From Rhodopseudomonas boonkerdii (GTDB taxonomy: Bacteria > Pseudomonadota > Alphaproteobacteria > Rhizobiales > Xanthobacteraceae), in NCBI RefSeq assembly GCF_021184025.1, contig NZ_CP036537.1, positions 868,001 through 932,000 of the forward strand: 64,000 nucleotides of DNA, read 5' to 3'. A program made the translations under genes and the position numbers. Every line of letters begins with the position of its first letter. Within the stretch, counting starts at the first letter, position 1. The notes under the pieces are model-generated. The model worked only from the letters and a program-made list of their open reading frames with translations. It had not been told where the DNA came from and made no database searches. Shown here piece after piece: positions 55,900 to 64,000 of this stretch.

Positions 55900-56856
55900 A
55901 TGGCGAGGAAAATCGAGATACCGACGACCGGCACGCCTGCCGTCCTGAGAGTGGTGGAAACAGAGGTCGGATTGCCCGGCGCCGGGCAGGTGCGGCTGGT
56001 GCAAACAGCGATCGGCATCAACTATGTCGATGTCATGGTCCGCAAGGGTCTATACCCGATGCGGCTTCCCGCCACGCTGGGCTTCGAAGCGGCGGGTGTG
56101 GTCGACGCTCTAGGTCCGGGAGTGATAGGCTTCACACCGGGAGACCGCGTCGCCTATTTCTTCGTCGAGGGAGCATACGCCACCGCCTCGCTCGTCCCCG
56201 CAGAGGCGCTGGTTCGCCTGCCGGGCGATATTTCAAACGGGGTGGCGGCGACCTTCCTTGCGAAGGGACTGACGGCCTGGATGGGATTGTACGCCTTGCA
56301 CCCGCTGAAGGCGGGTGAGGTCGCCCTCGTGCTCGGGGCGTCGGGCAGCGTCGGGTCGATCCTGTCGCGCTGGGCGCGGTCGCTTGGCGCGACGGTGATC
56401 GGAGTAGCAGGATCGGGCGGCAAACTGGCGTCGGTCGCGGCCGGCGCCGACCATGCATTCGTCGCCGACGATCTAGCGCTTTCCGAGAGGGTCCGCACGA
56501 TCGTGCCCATCGGCGTGGACGTGGTTTACGACTTTGTCGGACGTGCGACCTTCCCGTTGGCGGTCGCTTGTGTGCGCGATGGCGGCGTGATCGCCTCGAT
56601 CGGTGCCGCGTCGGGACAAGCGCTTCCCGCAGCCGATCAGCTCCGCTCTCGCGCCGTCCAACTCCGGGGCGGCGGCACGCCGCAATATGTTCGGGGCGAA
56701 ACCGTTGCTGTTGCCACGTCGCAGCTCTGGGGCGCGATCCGTGACGGCCTGTTCAGTGATCTCCAGGTGGCCCGATATTCGTTCGACAGGATCGCCGCCG
56801 CACACGAGGACATGGAAGCACGGCGGCTCACCGGCCTTCCTGTTGCGATAGTGTGA
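55900..56856 (+). CDS. NADPH:quinone oxidoreductase, zinc-free MDR family
   Basis: 318-aa QOR-type medium-chain reductase. GINYVDVMVRKGLYPMRLPA is the family motif, with GFEAAGVVDALGPGVIGF and the nucleotide site VLGASGSVGSILSRWARSLG. No structural-zinc Cys set is present. The start at 55900 follows AAAGGAG; the 10-residue longer frame overlaps the pirin stop. It reduces quinones or enones with NADPH. Confidence 0.9.
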   Translation: MARKIEIPTTGTPAVLRVVETEVGLPGAGQVRLVQTAIGINYVDVMVRKGLYPMRLPATLGFEAAGVVDALGPGVIGFTPGDRVAYFFVEGAYATASLVPAEALVRLPGDISNGVAATFLAKGLTAWMGLYALHPLKAGEVALVLGASGSVGSILSRWARSLGATVIGVAGSGGKLASVAAGADHAFVADDLALSERVRTIVPIGVDVVYDFVGRATFPLAVACVRDGGVIASIGAASGQALPAADQLRSRAVQLRGGGTPQYVRGETVAVATSQLWGAIRDGLFSDLQVARYSFDRIAAAHEDMEARRLTGLPVAIV

Positions 56857-56914
56857 CATCCATGCAGGTGTGCGCTTCTTTTGCTCCTGAATTTAACTTC
56901 ATGGGAGATTTCCC

Positions 56915-57919
56915 ATGACCGAAACCATGAAGGCGGTTGTTCTTAGTCGCTTCGGCGGGGCCGACGCATTCGAACTGCGCGACGTGCCCGTGCCGCCAGC
57001 CGGCGCCCGGCAGCTACGCGTCCGGATTCATGCGACAGCTGTCAACCCGCTCGACTACCAGATCCGTCGCGGTGACTATGCCGATCTGGTGCCCTTGCCA
57101 TCGATCATCGGACACGACGTTTCCGGCGTAGTCGAAGAAATCGGGACAGAAGTGACGGAATTCGCGGCAGGCGATGAGGTTTACTATACACCTCGTATCT
57201 TCGGCGGTGCTGGCTCCTATGCCGAACGGCACGTCGTCGACGTTGAGCTGGTGGCCCGCAAGCCGTCGAACCTCAATCATGTCGAGGCGGCCAGCCTGAC
57301 GCTGGTCGGGGGCACTGTCGTGGAAGCGTTGGTGACGCGTGCGCGCCTTTCTGTCGGTGAAACCGTTCTCATCCACGGCGGTGCCGGCGGCGTGGGAACG
57401 ATCGCGATCCAGATTGCCAAGGCGATAGGCGCCCGCGTGCTGACCACCGCGCGTGCCGCCGACCATGCGTTTGTGCGGTCGCTCGGCGCCGACGAGGCGA
57501 TCGACCATAGTATGGAGGGTTATGTCGCTGCCGCAACGCGGCTGACGGGCGGTCGCGGCGTCGACGTCGTGTTCGACACGATCGGCGGCGATACGCTGAC
57601 GCGTAGCCCGTTGGCGCTTGCGGACATGGGACGTGTCGTCAGCATCGTTGACATTCCAAAGCCGCAGAACCTTATGGAGGCATGGGGCAAAAACGCCGCA
57701 TATCACTTCGTTTTCACACGTCAGAATCGAGGAAAGCTTGATCTGCTTACCGGCCTTGTGGAACGCGGCCTCGTTCGGCCCATCGTGGGTGCGGTTCTGC
57801 CGCTGGCCCGTATCGGAGAGGCGCACGAACTTTTAGAGGGCAGGAGTGCTTACGCGCTTCGTGGGAAGGTGGCGATTGACGTGGCGGGAGACACTGTATC
57901 TTTCCCGCCCCGCCGCTGA
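56915..57919 (+). CDS. Quinone oxidoreductase-like MDR protein
   Basis: 334-aa zinc-free MDR reductase, a second copy of the type just upstream but clearly divergent. Motifs: [40 protein letters not shown], and [20 protein letters not shown] for NADPH. GGGAG lies 9 nt before the ATG, 58 bp after the previous gene. It is probably part of the same electrophile-detoxification transcript. Confidence 0.9.
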   Translation: MTETMKAVVLSRFGGADAFELRDVPVPPAGARQLRVRIHATAVNPLDYQIRRGDYADLVPLPSIIGHDVSGVVEEIGTEVTEFAAGDEVYYTPRIFGGAGSYAERHVVDVELVARKPSNLNHVEAASLTLVGGTVVEALVTRARLSVGETVLIHGGAGGVGTIAIQIAKAIGARVLTTARAADHAFVRSLGADEAIDHSMEGYVAAATRLTGGRGVDVVFDTIGGDTLTRSPLALADMGRVVSIVDIPKPQNLMEAWGKNAAYHFVFTRQNRGKLDLLTGLVERGLVRPIVGAVLPLARIGEAHELLEGRSAYALRGKVAIDVAGDTVSFPPRR

Positions 57920-58593
57920 CAGCCGACGGTCCAGCAGCCATCTCCTAGGTGGTGATCGCAAGGTTCGCGCAAGCGTGCGGCCATGTCGCCGATGTTTCAG
58001 CGGCAACGCTGCCACGTCGGCGCGCGGCCGTCGTCGGTAAGGTCGTTCACATGTTAAGGACCGTTTCTTCGAAGCCCGGGGGCTCCCACGGATCGCCTGG
58101 CGGCACTCGCGTCGAAACTTGGTCGACATCCACTCGAAGGCGTGCAGCCAATGAACGGCCGGCCGCTACTTCGACGGACACCGGCGCGGTGTCTGACGCT
58201 AGCGACGATGGTCGCGTTGCTCTTTGCGCCGGTAGCCATCCCCGCTTCGCGTCTTGCTGTTAGCCGGGCCGGCGCTGCTGTGGACCTTCGTAGAGGCGGG
58301 AAGGCTGGCGCCGGTCGGCCGACCTCGGCTATACCAAGAAAACCTCGAACGATAAGGCACGGCGAGTGCTCGCGTGGACCCACGCGATCCTCATGAGGCG
58401 ATAGTCGCGGCGGCCACTTCTATGATCGAGAGAGCTTGCTAAGCCGTCGAACAGACTGCGTAGCAATCATTTTGGATCACGCGTTCTCTATCAGAATGTG
58501 AGGGGCGGGTCAGTTCCGAAGCGACGCTCGAAGGCTTTCAATCGATTCAGGCATCTGTAAATCGAAGAAGCCCTTTGTCCGCCGCAACGGGGC
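57920..58593. other. Intergenic region without a supported gene
   Basis: About 670 bp. Short GC-rich frames on both strands lack start signals and family resemblance. It separates the plus-strand reductase operon from the minus-strand Atu4866/NTF2 genes, so both transcripts should end here; no clear terminator hairpin was found. Confidence 0.35.
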
Positions 58594-58857
58594 TCAGGGC
58601 TTTCCCGCCGGGCTCGGTCGACGGCGCAGTATCATGCCGCCGTGATGCAAGGTGTCGGGGTCCACAAAATCACCATCGGCAGTAAAATGGGTATCGTCCC
58701 AATATTCGATGTGCGTGCCCCTAATTTCATAACGGCCTTCATAGGCGCGCTCGCGAGTGCCACGCGCCTCGACATAGCGACCATTGGGCAGGAGCTCGTG
58801 GCGGATACGGTCATCGTCCGTCATCCACATGCCAATATAAGGATGATCTGGTCGCAT
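58594..58857 (-). CDS. Atu4866-family small protein
   Basis: 87-aa protein of the Atu4866 family (small beta-barrel fold, function unknown): HPYIGMWMTDDDRIRHELLP, NGRYVEARGTRERAYEGRYE, HFTADGDFVDPDTLHHGGMI. The ATG at 58857 gives a standard domain. One frame away, an ATG at 58930 with a GGAG site encodes a signal-peptide-like sequence (MRHTLAILMTTTFLSQSLRA) that meets this frame only after a one-base shift, so an exported ancestral form may have suffered a frameshift. Confidence 0.7.
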   Translation of the reverse strand: MRPDHPYIGMWMTDDDRIRHELLPNGRYVEARGTRERAYEGRYEIRGTHIEYWDDTHFTADGDFVDPDTLHHGGMILRRRPSPAGKP

Positions 58858-59055
58858 CGTGGGATGATCGGGCTCGTAGCGATTGGCTTAAGAAAGTGGT
58901 GGTCATCAGGATTGCAAGCGTATGTCGCATGATCGGGCTCCAAGACATCGTCTGACGCTGTCGGAGCCGAAAGCCGAACCGGAGCGCCGCAACAATTCTG
59001 GGGTCAGCTCCTGCGCGCGATGCGCAAGACTGGCCATGGAAGGGCGCGCCGCCAA

Positions 59056-59604
59056 CTATTGCCGGCGCGGTTCGTTGTTCTCAATGACTTGCTGGTAGGC
59101 GACGAGATCTAGAAATGCCTCCGCCTCGATGACCAAGCCGTCCTTCATTCGAAGCATCCAGAGGAACCGGTTGCGATAGGGGGCGCCCGATGTGGTCGTC
59201 GCCGAACCGTCGAAGCGTATGAGGACCGTGTCTCCGACTGCATAGATACCGTGTACCTCCGGTACGACCGGACTGGCGAGACGGCTCGTCAGGGGGCGCG
59301 ATGCCCGCTCGACGAAGTCAACCTGGCTACGATAGGTGCCAGCAACCGGGCCGGAGCCGTGGATCGTCCAAACGACATCGGGGGCGAGAAGGGCGGCGAA
59401 GACGTACGTTCCTTTGCGCCATTTGTCGAAAGCCTCCTGGACGATGTCCTTGTTCCGCTTTTCCATCGCGGTTTCATAGGTCTGTGCGCCCGGGTCGTGC
59501 GCCGTGATCTCCCCATGCGCTGGCCCCATAACAGTCAAGAACGCCGCGGCGATGAGCAACATATGGCGTGCGCCGGCAAAGCAGGAGCTTGAAATTTTAG
59601 TCAT
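59056..59604 (-). CDS. Exported NTF2/SnoaL-like protein
   Basis: 182-aa protein with a signal peptide (ARHMLLIAAAFLTVMGPAHG) and an NTF2-like domain (IVQEAFDKWRKGTYVFAALL, APDVVWTIHGSGPVAGTYRS, ending DGLVIEAEAFLDLVAYQQVI). Such folds act as small isomerases, hydrolases or binding proteins; the substrate is unknown. AAAAGGAAC precedes the ATG. It overlaps the end of the upstream TetR remnant by 8 bp. Confidence 0.85.
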   Translation of the reverse strand: MTKISSSCFAGARHMLLIAAAFLTVMGPAHGEITAHDPGAQTYETAMEKRNKDIVQEAFDKWRKGTYVFAALLAPDVVWTIHGSGPVAGTYRSQVDFVERASRPLTSRLASPVVPEVHGIYAVGDTVLIRFDGSATTTSGAPYRNRFLWMLRMKDGLVIEAEAFLDLVAYQQVIENNEPRRQ

Positions 59605-60022
59605 AGATCGTTCCTTTTCGTTGGCTTCTATGGTCGATGTTGGTCATGATTTGGTCCCAACCTGCCAAAGCGATTTCCGCCACGTTCTGAAGTTCGGCGC
59701 GATCCGCTCCATCTCGAGCGCGGATCGCCATGCCGCTTTGAACGGTCTGCACGAACCTTGCTAGTTTGGTGGTGTCTGCCGCGGCCTGAAGGTCGCCATC
59801 GGTGAAAACTTGCGCGACGCCTGTGCATGGGTTTTCGCTCTGGGACAGGCGTAAGAGCTCCGAAATGACGGCGCTGATCGGGCTGCGAATCGAGGGCCGG
59901 GTCGGCACCAGCAAGATCCCGCCCAACCAGATCACCTTCGGCACGCCCTTCGGGGCCCGTATGGCGCCCAAACTCGTCAAAGAGGACGAAGGGGCCGAAT
60001 CGTATGTGTCCACTGAACTCAC
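59597..60022 (-). pseudogene. TetR-family regulator, DNA-binding domain lost
   Basis: The C-terminal ligand-binding part of a TetR regulator is clear (FTDGDLQAAADTTKLARFVQ, TVQSGMAIRARDGADRAELQ, ending VAEIALAGWDQIM). The N-terminal helix-turn-helix is absent; from about 59890 upstream the frame is non-homologous. It would have been the local regulator of the NTF2-like gene. Confidence 0.7.
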
Positions 60023-60634
60023 GTTATCCGGGCTGTAAGTGATTCGCCAAAAGCGATCTTTGCTAGTCCGGACAAATTCCTTTTTAGGCGATCTCGATCG
60101 TCTAATTCGTTAAGACGCAGCTTGTCTGTTTCGGACTTTGCCTGCGCAAGTCTGAGTGACCAATCTAAAACCCGTTTGGGAGCGTCGGCGGGACGAACAA
60201 GTGCGCGCACCGAACTACACAAACGTAGGACAGACCTTCTCGCCTTGCAAGGATATGTAAGGCTATCTGAATCAAATACTAAATATGGTGGAAAGGGCGG
60301 ATAATCAGGGGGGCGGCCACGCCTTGATGCGTGCCAACTATCGGTGAGTCCACACAGAATCCCAAGCCGAAAACTTTTTGCAAAAGTGGCGAAGAGATCA
60401 GCCTAGACGGCCGTTGCATGTGCTGTCTCACCCACTGCGCTCTCATCCGACTCAGTTGATGATAATCTTCTGACAAATGCCGCCCGCGCTTTGATCGAAG
60501 CCGTCGGTCGTTTTGATTTTGCGCTGTTCATGATGTTGCAGATGCCGTTTGCAGCGTGCAGCTGCACCGTCTGTAATTTGCAGAAGCTGGACCAACGACA
60601 TCAAGCGGCTCGAGGAGTACGGTACGCTCCGCGT
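60023..60634. other. Intergenic region with possible small remnants
   Basis: About 610 bp. There is no supported gene. A minus-strand frame at 60019-60222 (WSLRLAQAKSETDKLRLNEL) and a plus-strand stretch near 60590-60640 (TNDIKRLEEYGTLRVHH, winged-helix-like) look like scraps of coding sequence. Confidence 0.3.
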
Positions 60635-62161
60635 TCACCACCGCTTGCCCAGTGCCGATGTGACACCCTTGAAATAGGGTTCGAGGCCATTGCGCTGAGT
60701 CTGGTCTAGGCGCGCGAGATAAGGCTCGATGGCCGGCCCCACGGGCTGGTTTGGTGCAAGTTCAAACACTTGGCCGGCGAACGCGAAGATCGCCTGGTCC
60801 GCGCGGTTCATAGGGCCGCCCGGGGTGTTCACCTCGGTGCGCCCGATGGAATTCGCAAGCTCGGCCGTTTTGATCATCGCGCGTTCCTTGCCGCGCACGG
60901 CTGCGGCCTGACTGAGAGCAAGTTGGGTCTCGACGTCGAAATCAAGCACGGGATTGGCGATAGATTTGACGCTGAGAATGTGCAGCGCCAAGCTATCGCC
61001 GCCGGCGGCGCGCTCTATAAAGGCATCCAGCGCGTCCGCCGGGGCCTTGTCGCCGGCATCGATCAAGCGGCCTGCAAGCGCAATTGTCATTTCCGGCAGC
61101 TTGTTGATATCAACTCCGATGCGCTTCAGCGTGTTCTGTGCCGATGAATCGCCGCGTCGCGCGACATCGACAATCTGCATGGCGCCCGGGCCATTGCGGG
61201 CATAACCATACATGAAGCTGTCACGCGGCGAATAAGCCCCGACCTTGATTCCGCCCGCCGGGGTCTCGCCGCGCATGAGCTTGAGGTCTCGCGCGCCGGG
61301 GCCGAAAAACGCAACACTCGGACCGGCATCGGCTATCCCAATCCGCTCCGCGATGGCCATCCATAGCTGTGCGCGGCTGCGCTGCTCAGGAAATGCGGGA
61401 TCGTACAGATAGGGCCCCGCCAGCGCGAAGGTGCAGATCGCGCAGCCGAAATAATAGCCGGCCTCGTAGCGGAGTAGCGCGGTGGGCAGGTCGTTCTTTT
61501 TCTGCGCCGTAAACCCGGACAGATAGAGCAGCAATCCCTTCGTCACGTTGGCGGTTGGCTGTGCGGCCTGAAACGCCTTCTTTGCTGCATCATCCATCGC
61601 CCCCATAGCCCATTGGTCGGGCGGATCGCGGCGCTTGATCCAAGGCGGTTCAATGTCGGTGGAATTCTGGGCGAGCCGGGTCAGAATACGCTGCGCATTG
61701 TGCATGGTGGCGGCGTTCTTGCCCGGCTGCATCGTCGGAAGCGGCGGCGCCGGCGCGGCCGGCGCCGGAACGGGGATCGGTCGCACGGTAGATTGCGGTG
61801 CCGGGATCGCTTCGGGCGGCGGAGCTGGTGCAGGAGCAGGGCTCGGGGCAGCCGGCCGATCGGTAGAGGCCTGCTTCTGCAAATCAGGCGGATTTGCAGG
61901 CACCGGCGGCACGGTCTTCGGCTGCAACATGTAGACTGTAGCCCCGAGAAAAGCGACTCCGGCGACCGTCCATATTAACGGGGTCTTGTGCCACGGCGCA
62001 GGCGAGGGTGCCGCCTGCTCCCCGCGAAGGCCGTTGCTTACCGACCCTTCGGTAGGCGCCGCGCTGACCTTGGCCTCGCGCGAAGCACAGATTGGGCAGG
62101 TCTCATGGGCGTTGGCGTCGAACGGATGTCCCTGGACACATCGAACCATTCGCCGGGTCAT
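60635..62161 (-). CDS. Zinc-ribbon membrane protein with helical-repeat domain, unknown function
   Basis: 508-aa protein, third gene of a channel operon. It has an N-terminal zinc-ribbon-like module (RCVQGHPFDANAHETCPICA, Cys/His/Cys-x2-Cys), a charged linker, one transmembrane helix (LIWTVAGVAFLGATVYML, residues about 60-78), a Pro/Ala-rich linker of about 80 residues, and a 330-residue helical domain of Sel1/TPR-like character (LLYLSGFTAQKKNDLPTALL, LQLWMAIAERIG-type helices). Topology suggests a cytosolic zinc ribbon and a periplasmic helical domain. The ATG at 62161 overlaps the previous stop as ATGA. No named family recognised. Confidence 0.75.
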   Translation of the reverse strand: MTRRMVRCVQGHPFDANAHETCPICASREAKVSAAPTEGSVSNGLRGEQAAPSPAPWHKTPLIWTVAGVAFLGATVYMLQPKTVPPVPANPPDLQKQASTDRPAAPSPAPAPAPPPEAIPAPQSTVRPIPVPAPAAPAPPLPTMQPGKNAATMHNAQRILTRLAQNSTDIEPPWIKRRDPPDQWAMGAMDDAAKKAFQAAQPTANVTKGLLLYLSGFTAQKKNDLPTALLRYEAGYYFGCAICTFALAGPYLYDPAFPEQRSRAQLWMAIAERIGIADAGPSVAFFGPGARDLKLMRGETPAGGIKVGAYSPRDSFMYGYARNGPGAMQIVDVARRGDSSAQNTLKRIGVDINKLPEMTIALAGRLIDAGDKAPADALDAFIERAAGGDSLALHILSVKSIANPVLDFDVETQLALSQAAAVRGKERAMIKTAELANSIGRTEVNTPGGPMNRADQAIFAFAGQVFELAPNQPVGPAIEPYLARLDQTQRNGLEPYFKGVTSALGKRW

Positions 62162-63630
62162 TTGGCGGCCCCTTGCTGGATAGCGGCGACGCTGTTGACG
62201 CGCCTGGTGAACTCTTCCGGCGTCCACCAGCCCTGATTTGCGCGCGCAAGGAATTCACGCTGGAGCGCGGGCGGTGTGCCAAGCGCCGAGAGGCGCTTGG
62301 TCGCATCGGCGATGGCGTTGCCGTCCGGGACGGCGCCGCCTCCGGCGGATGCCGGAGCCACCGCCAAAGCCGCGAGGCGGGAGAGGGCGGTTTGCGTTAG
62401 CTGTCCGGTCAGGAACCGATCGCGGAATTCGCCGAGGATCGCGGTGACGGCCTCGCCATTGGCGGTGATCTGGCGCGACGGTGTGCGCATGAGGCGCGAC
62501 TGGTAGGCCCCCTGCAAGGCGGCGAATGCGTCCGACTGCGCCTGTTTCGACGCGGGATCACACGTCAATGCGGTGCACGCCGACTGCTGCAGATAGTGTT
62601 CGAACCAGCCTCTTTCCGTGGGAGACGTATTGACAGCAACCAAGCGGTTCTGCTCGTCGAGCCGAACAACGCCGACCAGATTGAAGGGATTTTTGCTGCT
62701 GACGCTGATCCCGCTTTCCAACGTGCCGCCCCCTGCATAGACGCTCACGCGCACGCGACAACTGCTCTCGGCGAGGCTGGGACCTTGCGTTGAGATTTGT
62801 TGAGCGGGCTGCGTGTTCAGATAGTTTAGGTAGATAGCGAATGTATCGCCCGCCGCCGCAAAGTTTTCGCTCAGGATGTGCGAGACTTCCTCACCATAGA
62901 TTGAGTCGGTACGGAACTTGAAGCTCGATCCCTTGAAGTCCGAGGACGCCGGGAAGCCCCTGCGAACGAGAGTGTAGCCGGATGAGTCCGCTGTCGGGAT
63001 CAGTGGTTCCGGTTTCCCGTCCTTCCCTCTCTGGCGTGCCACGTCCAGTGCAAGGATGTCATCCCCGCAATTCTGGTAGCGCGCGAAAAAGATGACCGGG
63101 TCAGTCCTGCGGATCTTGTCCAGCACCTCTTCGAGTTTCTTGGCCTCAAGGATTCTCTCGACGAGGTCGGAGCTGAGGCGGTCGATTTCCGCCTGCATCT
63201 TGACAGGATCGAACGCCTTTAGGCGCGCGATCTCGGCTTTCAGTTCCTGCGTTTCCGTTTCGAGACGTGTGCGTTCGCCTTCGACCCGCCTGAGCTGCGA
63301 GACGGACTGATCGAGCCGTGTTTGCAGGCGCGTGATATCGCCTTCCGCTTGGGCGAGCTTGGCGAGCGCCACCTCGATCTCACGCTGGAGCGCATCCATG
63401 TCCTGCCGGGTGAAGTCACCCTTTTTTATGCGATCCACCGCACCGGCGAGCTCCTTGCGCACGCTGCCGATGGACCGGTTCACGATGGCTGCGATCTGCT
63501 CGGCGGTGAAGTCGGGGATGTAGTACTGCATGGCAAACACCATGAGGATGAGGAAGGCGCCCATCGCCTTCGTCATCACCGCCATCAGCGCCACTTCGCT
63601 GGTGTCGGACTGGCGCCTGCGCCGCCTCAT
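62158..63630 (-). CDS. MotB/ExbD-like coiled-coil membrane protein, unknown function
   Basis: 490-aa protein. It has a basic N-terminus (RRRRRQSDTSE), one transmembrane helix (ALMAVMTKAMGAFLILMVFA, residues 14-36) in the place where MotB/ExbD/ZorB proteins enter the membrane, a coiled coil at about residues 75-165 (LQREIEVALAKLAQAEGDIT, ERTRLETETQELKAEIARLK), then a beta-rich domain of about 200 residues and a C-terminal helical tail ending WWTPEEFTRRVNSVAAI. The Asp that carries protons in MotB/ExbD is not visible in the helix. It overlaps its neighbours on both sides (ATGA). It probably partners the MotA/ExbB-like protein. Confidence 0.75.
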   Translation of the reverse strand: MRRRRRQSDTSEVALMAVMTKAMGAFLILMVFAMQYYIPDFTAEQIAAIVNRSIGSVRKELAGAVDRIKKGDFTRQDMDALQREIEVALAKLAQAEGDITRLQTRLDQSVSQLRRVEGERTRLETETQELKAEIARLKAFDPVKMQAEIDRLSSDLVERILEAKKLEEVLDKIRRTDPVIFFARYQNCGDDILALDVARQRGKDGKPEPLIPTADSSGYTLVRRGFPASSDFKGSSFKFRTDSIYGEEVSHILSENFAAAGDTFAIYLNYLNTQPAQQISTQGPSLAESSCRVRVSVYAGGGTLESGISVSSKNPFNLVGVVRLDEQNRLVAVNTSPTERGWFEHYLQQSACTALTCDPASKQAQSDAFAALQGAYQSRLMRTPSRQITANGEAVTAILGEFRDRFLTGQLTQTALSRLAALAVAPASAGGGAVPDGNAIADATKRLSALGTPPALQREFLARANQGWWTPEEFTRRVNSVAAIQQGAAK

Positions 63631-64000
63631 GACATGGCGCCCGGCTTCTCCTGATCAATGTAGACACGGTTGATCAGGTTGGCGAGGCAGTATTGGCCGG
63701 CGGCGTTGAGGGCCAGCTCCTCCTGTTCCTGCACGCTGTGCTGGGCGAAGGCGAGGACGGCGCTGGCCAGCAGGGCCACCAGCGTCGTGTAGAACGAGAC
63801 CGACAGGCCGCCGACGACGCGGCCGAGATCCATGTTCTTCGGGTCGATCAGGTGGAGCGCCAGCGACAGACCGATGACCGTGCCGAGAAAGCCGATGGTG
63901 GGGATCAGCCAAGCCATATAGCGCAGCATCTGGTAGCGGAGATCGACACGGTCTCCCATCAGGCTCAGCGCATTGGTCAGGATGGTCATCGACTGATCGA
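63627..64000 (-). CDS. MotA/TolQ/ExbB-family channel protein (5' end outside window)
   Basis: C-terminal 124 or so residues of a proton-channel-family protein. The hallmark LIPTIGFLGTVIGLSLALHL, then DLGRVVGGLSVSFYTTLVAL and LASAVLAFAQHSVQEQEE, match the last two helices of ExbB/TolQ/MotA proteins. The frame is still open at the window end (Asp-Gln-Ser before the first Met), so the N-terminal half lies beyond. Its stop overlaps the MotB-like start as ATGA. Flagellar, Tol, TonB-energising or Zorya-type roles are all possible. Confidence 0.85.
   Translation of the reverse strand, partial: DQSMTILTNALSLMGDRVDLRYQMLRYMAWLIPTIGFLGTVIGLSLALHLIDPKNMDLGRVVGGLSVSFYTTLVALLASAVLAFAQHSVQEQEELALNAAGQYCLANLINRVYIDQEKPGAMS

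Noticed and set aside
59802..60038. 78-codon plus-strand frame with a protein-like stretch opposite the TetR remnant
   Set aside because: The TetR C-terminal pattern on the minus strand is clear, and the plus frame has no start context or recognised family.
62158..64000. Calling the operon a Zorya defence system or flagellar motor
   Set aside because: The MotB-like protein shows no OmpA-type domain or proton-carrying Asp, no ZorC/D/E-like gene is visible, and the channel gene is cut by the window end.

Overview
The window reads as accessory DNA (an integrative/conjugative element or plasmid, several elements deep) from a GC-rich alphaproteobacterium, most likely a member of the Hyphomicrobiales near Bradyrhizobium/Nitrobacter. 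The reasons are an alphaproteobacterial-type trb locus with its DUF2274 gene, a rhizobial-type MbfA iron exporter preceded by a perfect Irr-like palindrome, and the FixLJ-like and OprB-type genes. This placement is inferred from gene families only. No rRNA, tRNA or CRISPR array was seen.

Layout. 1-5573: 3' half of a trb mating-pair-formation operon (trbJ-K-L-F-G-I, then DUF2274), cut by the window start. 5506-18061: cargo, mostly on the minus strand: a LysR regulator, then a magnesium group (mgtA, fused porin, mgtC, sensor kinase and response regulator), then small genes, a PilZ protein and a VIT-type metal transporter. 18062-25888: a heavy-metal efflux cluster (TolC, CzcA, a small secreted protein) divergent from an OmpR/PhoQ-type two-component pair; no periplasmic adaptor gene is present. 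26504-35660: mobile-element wreckage: tyrosine integrase, resolvase stub, a complete IS21-family element, a primase-polymerase/helicase gene truncated by that element, an intact iron module (mbfA plus cytochrome b561), and the helicase's C-terminal domain stranded on the opposite strand.

35690-45290: an SDR stub and a binding-protein stub, then the most interesting block, a phosphite module. Divergent operons encode PtxE-like LysR plus phosphite dehydrogenase PtxD on the plus strand, and PtxB-PtxC-PtxA transport genes fused transcriptionally to a two-subunit NAD-linked molybdopterin oxidoreductase on the minus strand. The molybdoenzyme resembles formate dehydrogenase, but its large subunit lacks the His that follows the Mo-ligand Cys, and its small subunit has a shortened 2Fe-2S domain. 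A plausible job is oxidation of a reduced phosphorus compound (hypophosphite or phosphite) taken up by PtxABC.

45684-49526: an IS110-family gene with a probable catalytic Glu to Val change, a plasmid-type hypothetical protein and a complete IS3-family element. 49537-60022: a 5'-truncated prolyl oligopeptidase, then a group of reactive-carbonyl/quinone-type enzymes with regulators (MBL hydrolase, alcohol dehydrogenase, LysR, pirin, two quinone oxidoreductases, Atu4866-like, NTF2-like, TetR stub). 60635-64000: a three-gene operon, coupled by ATGA overlaps, of a MotA/ExbB-like channel (cut by the window end), a MotB/ExbD-like coiled-coil protein and a zinc-ribbon membrane protein of unknown function.
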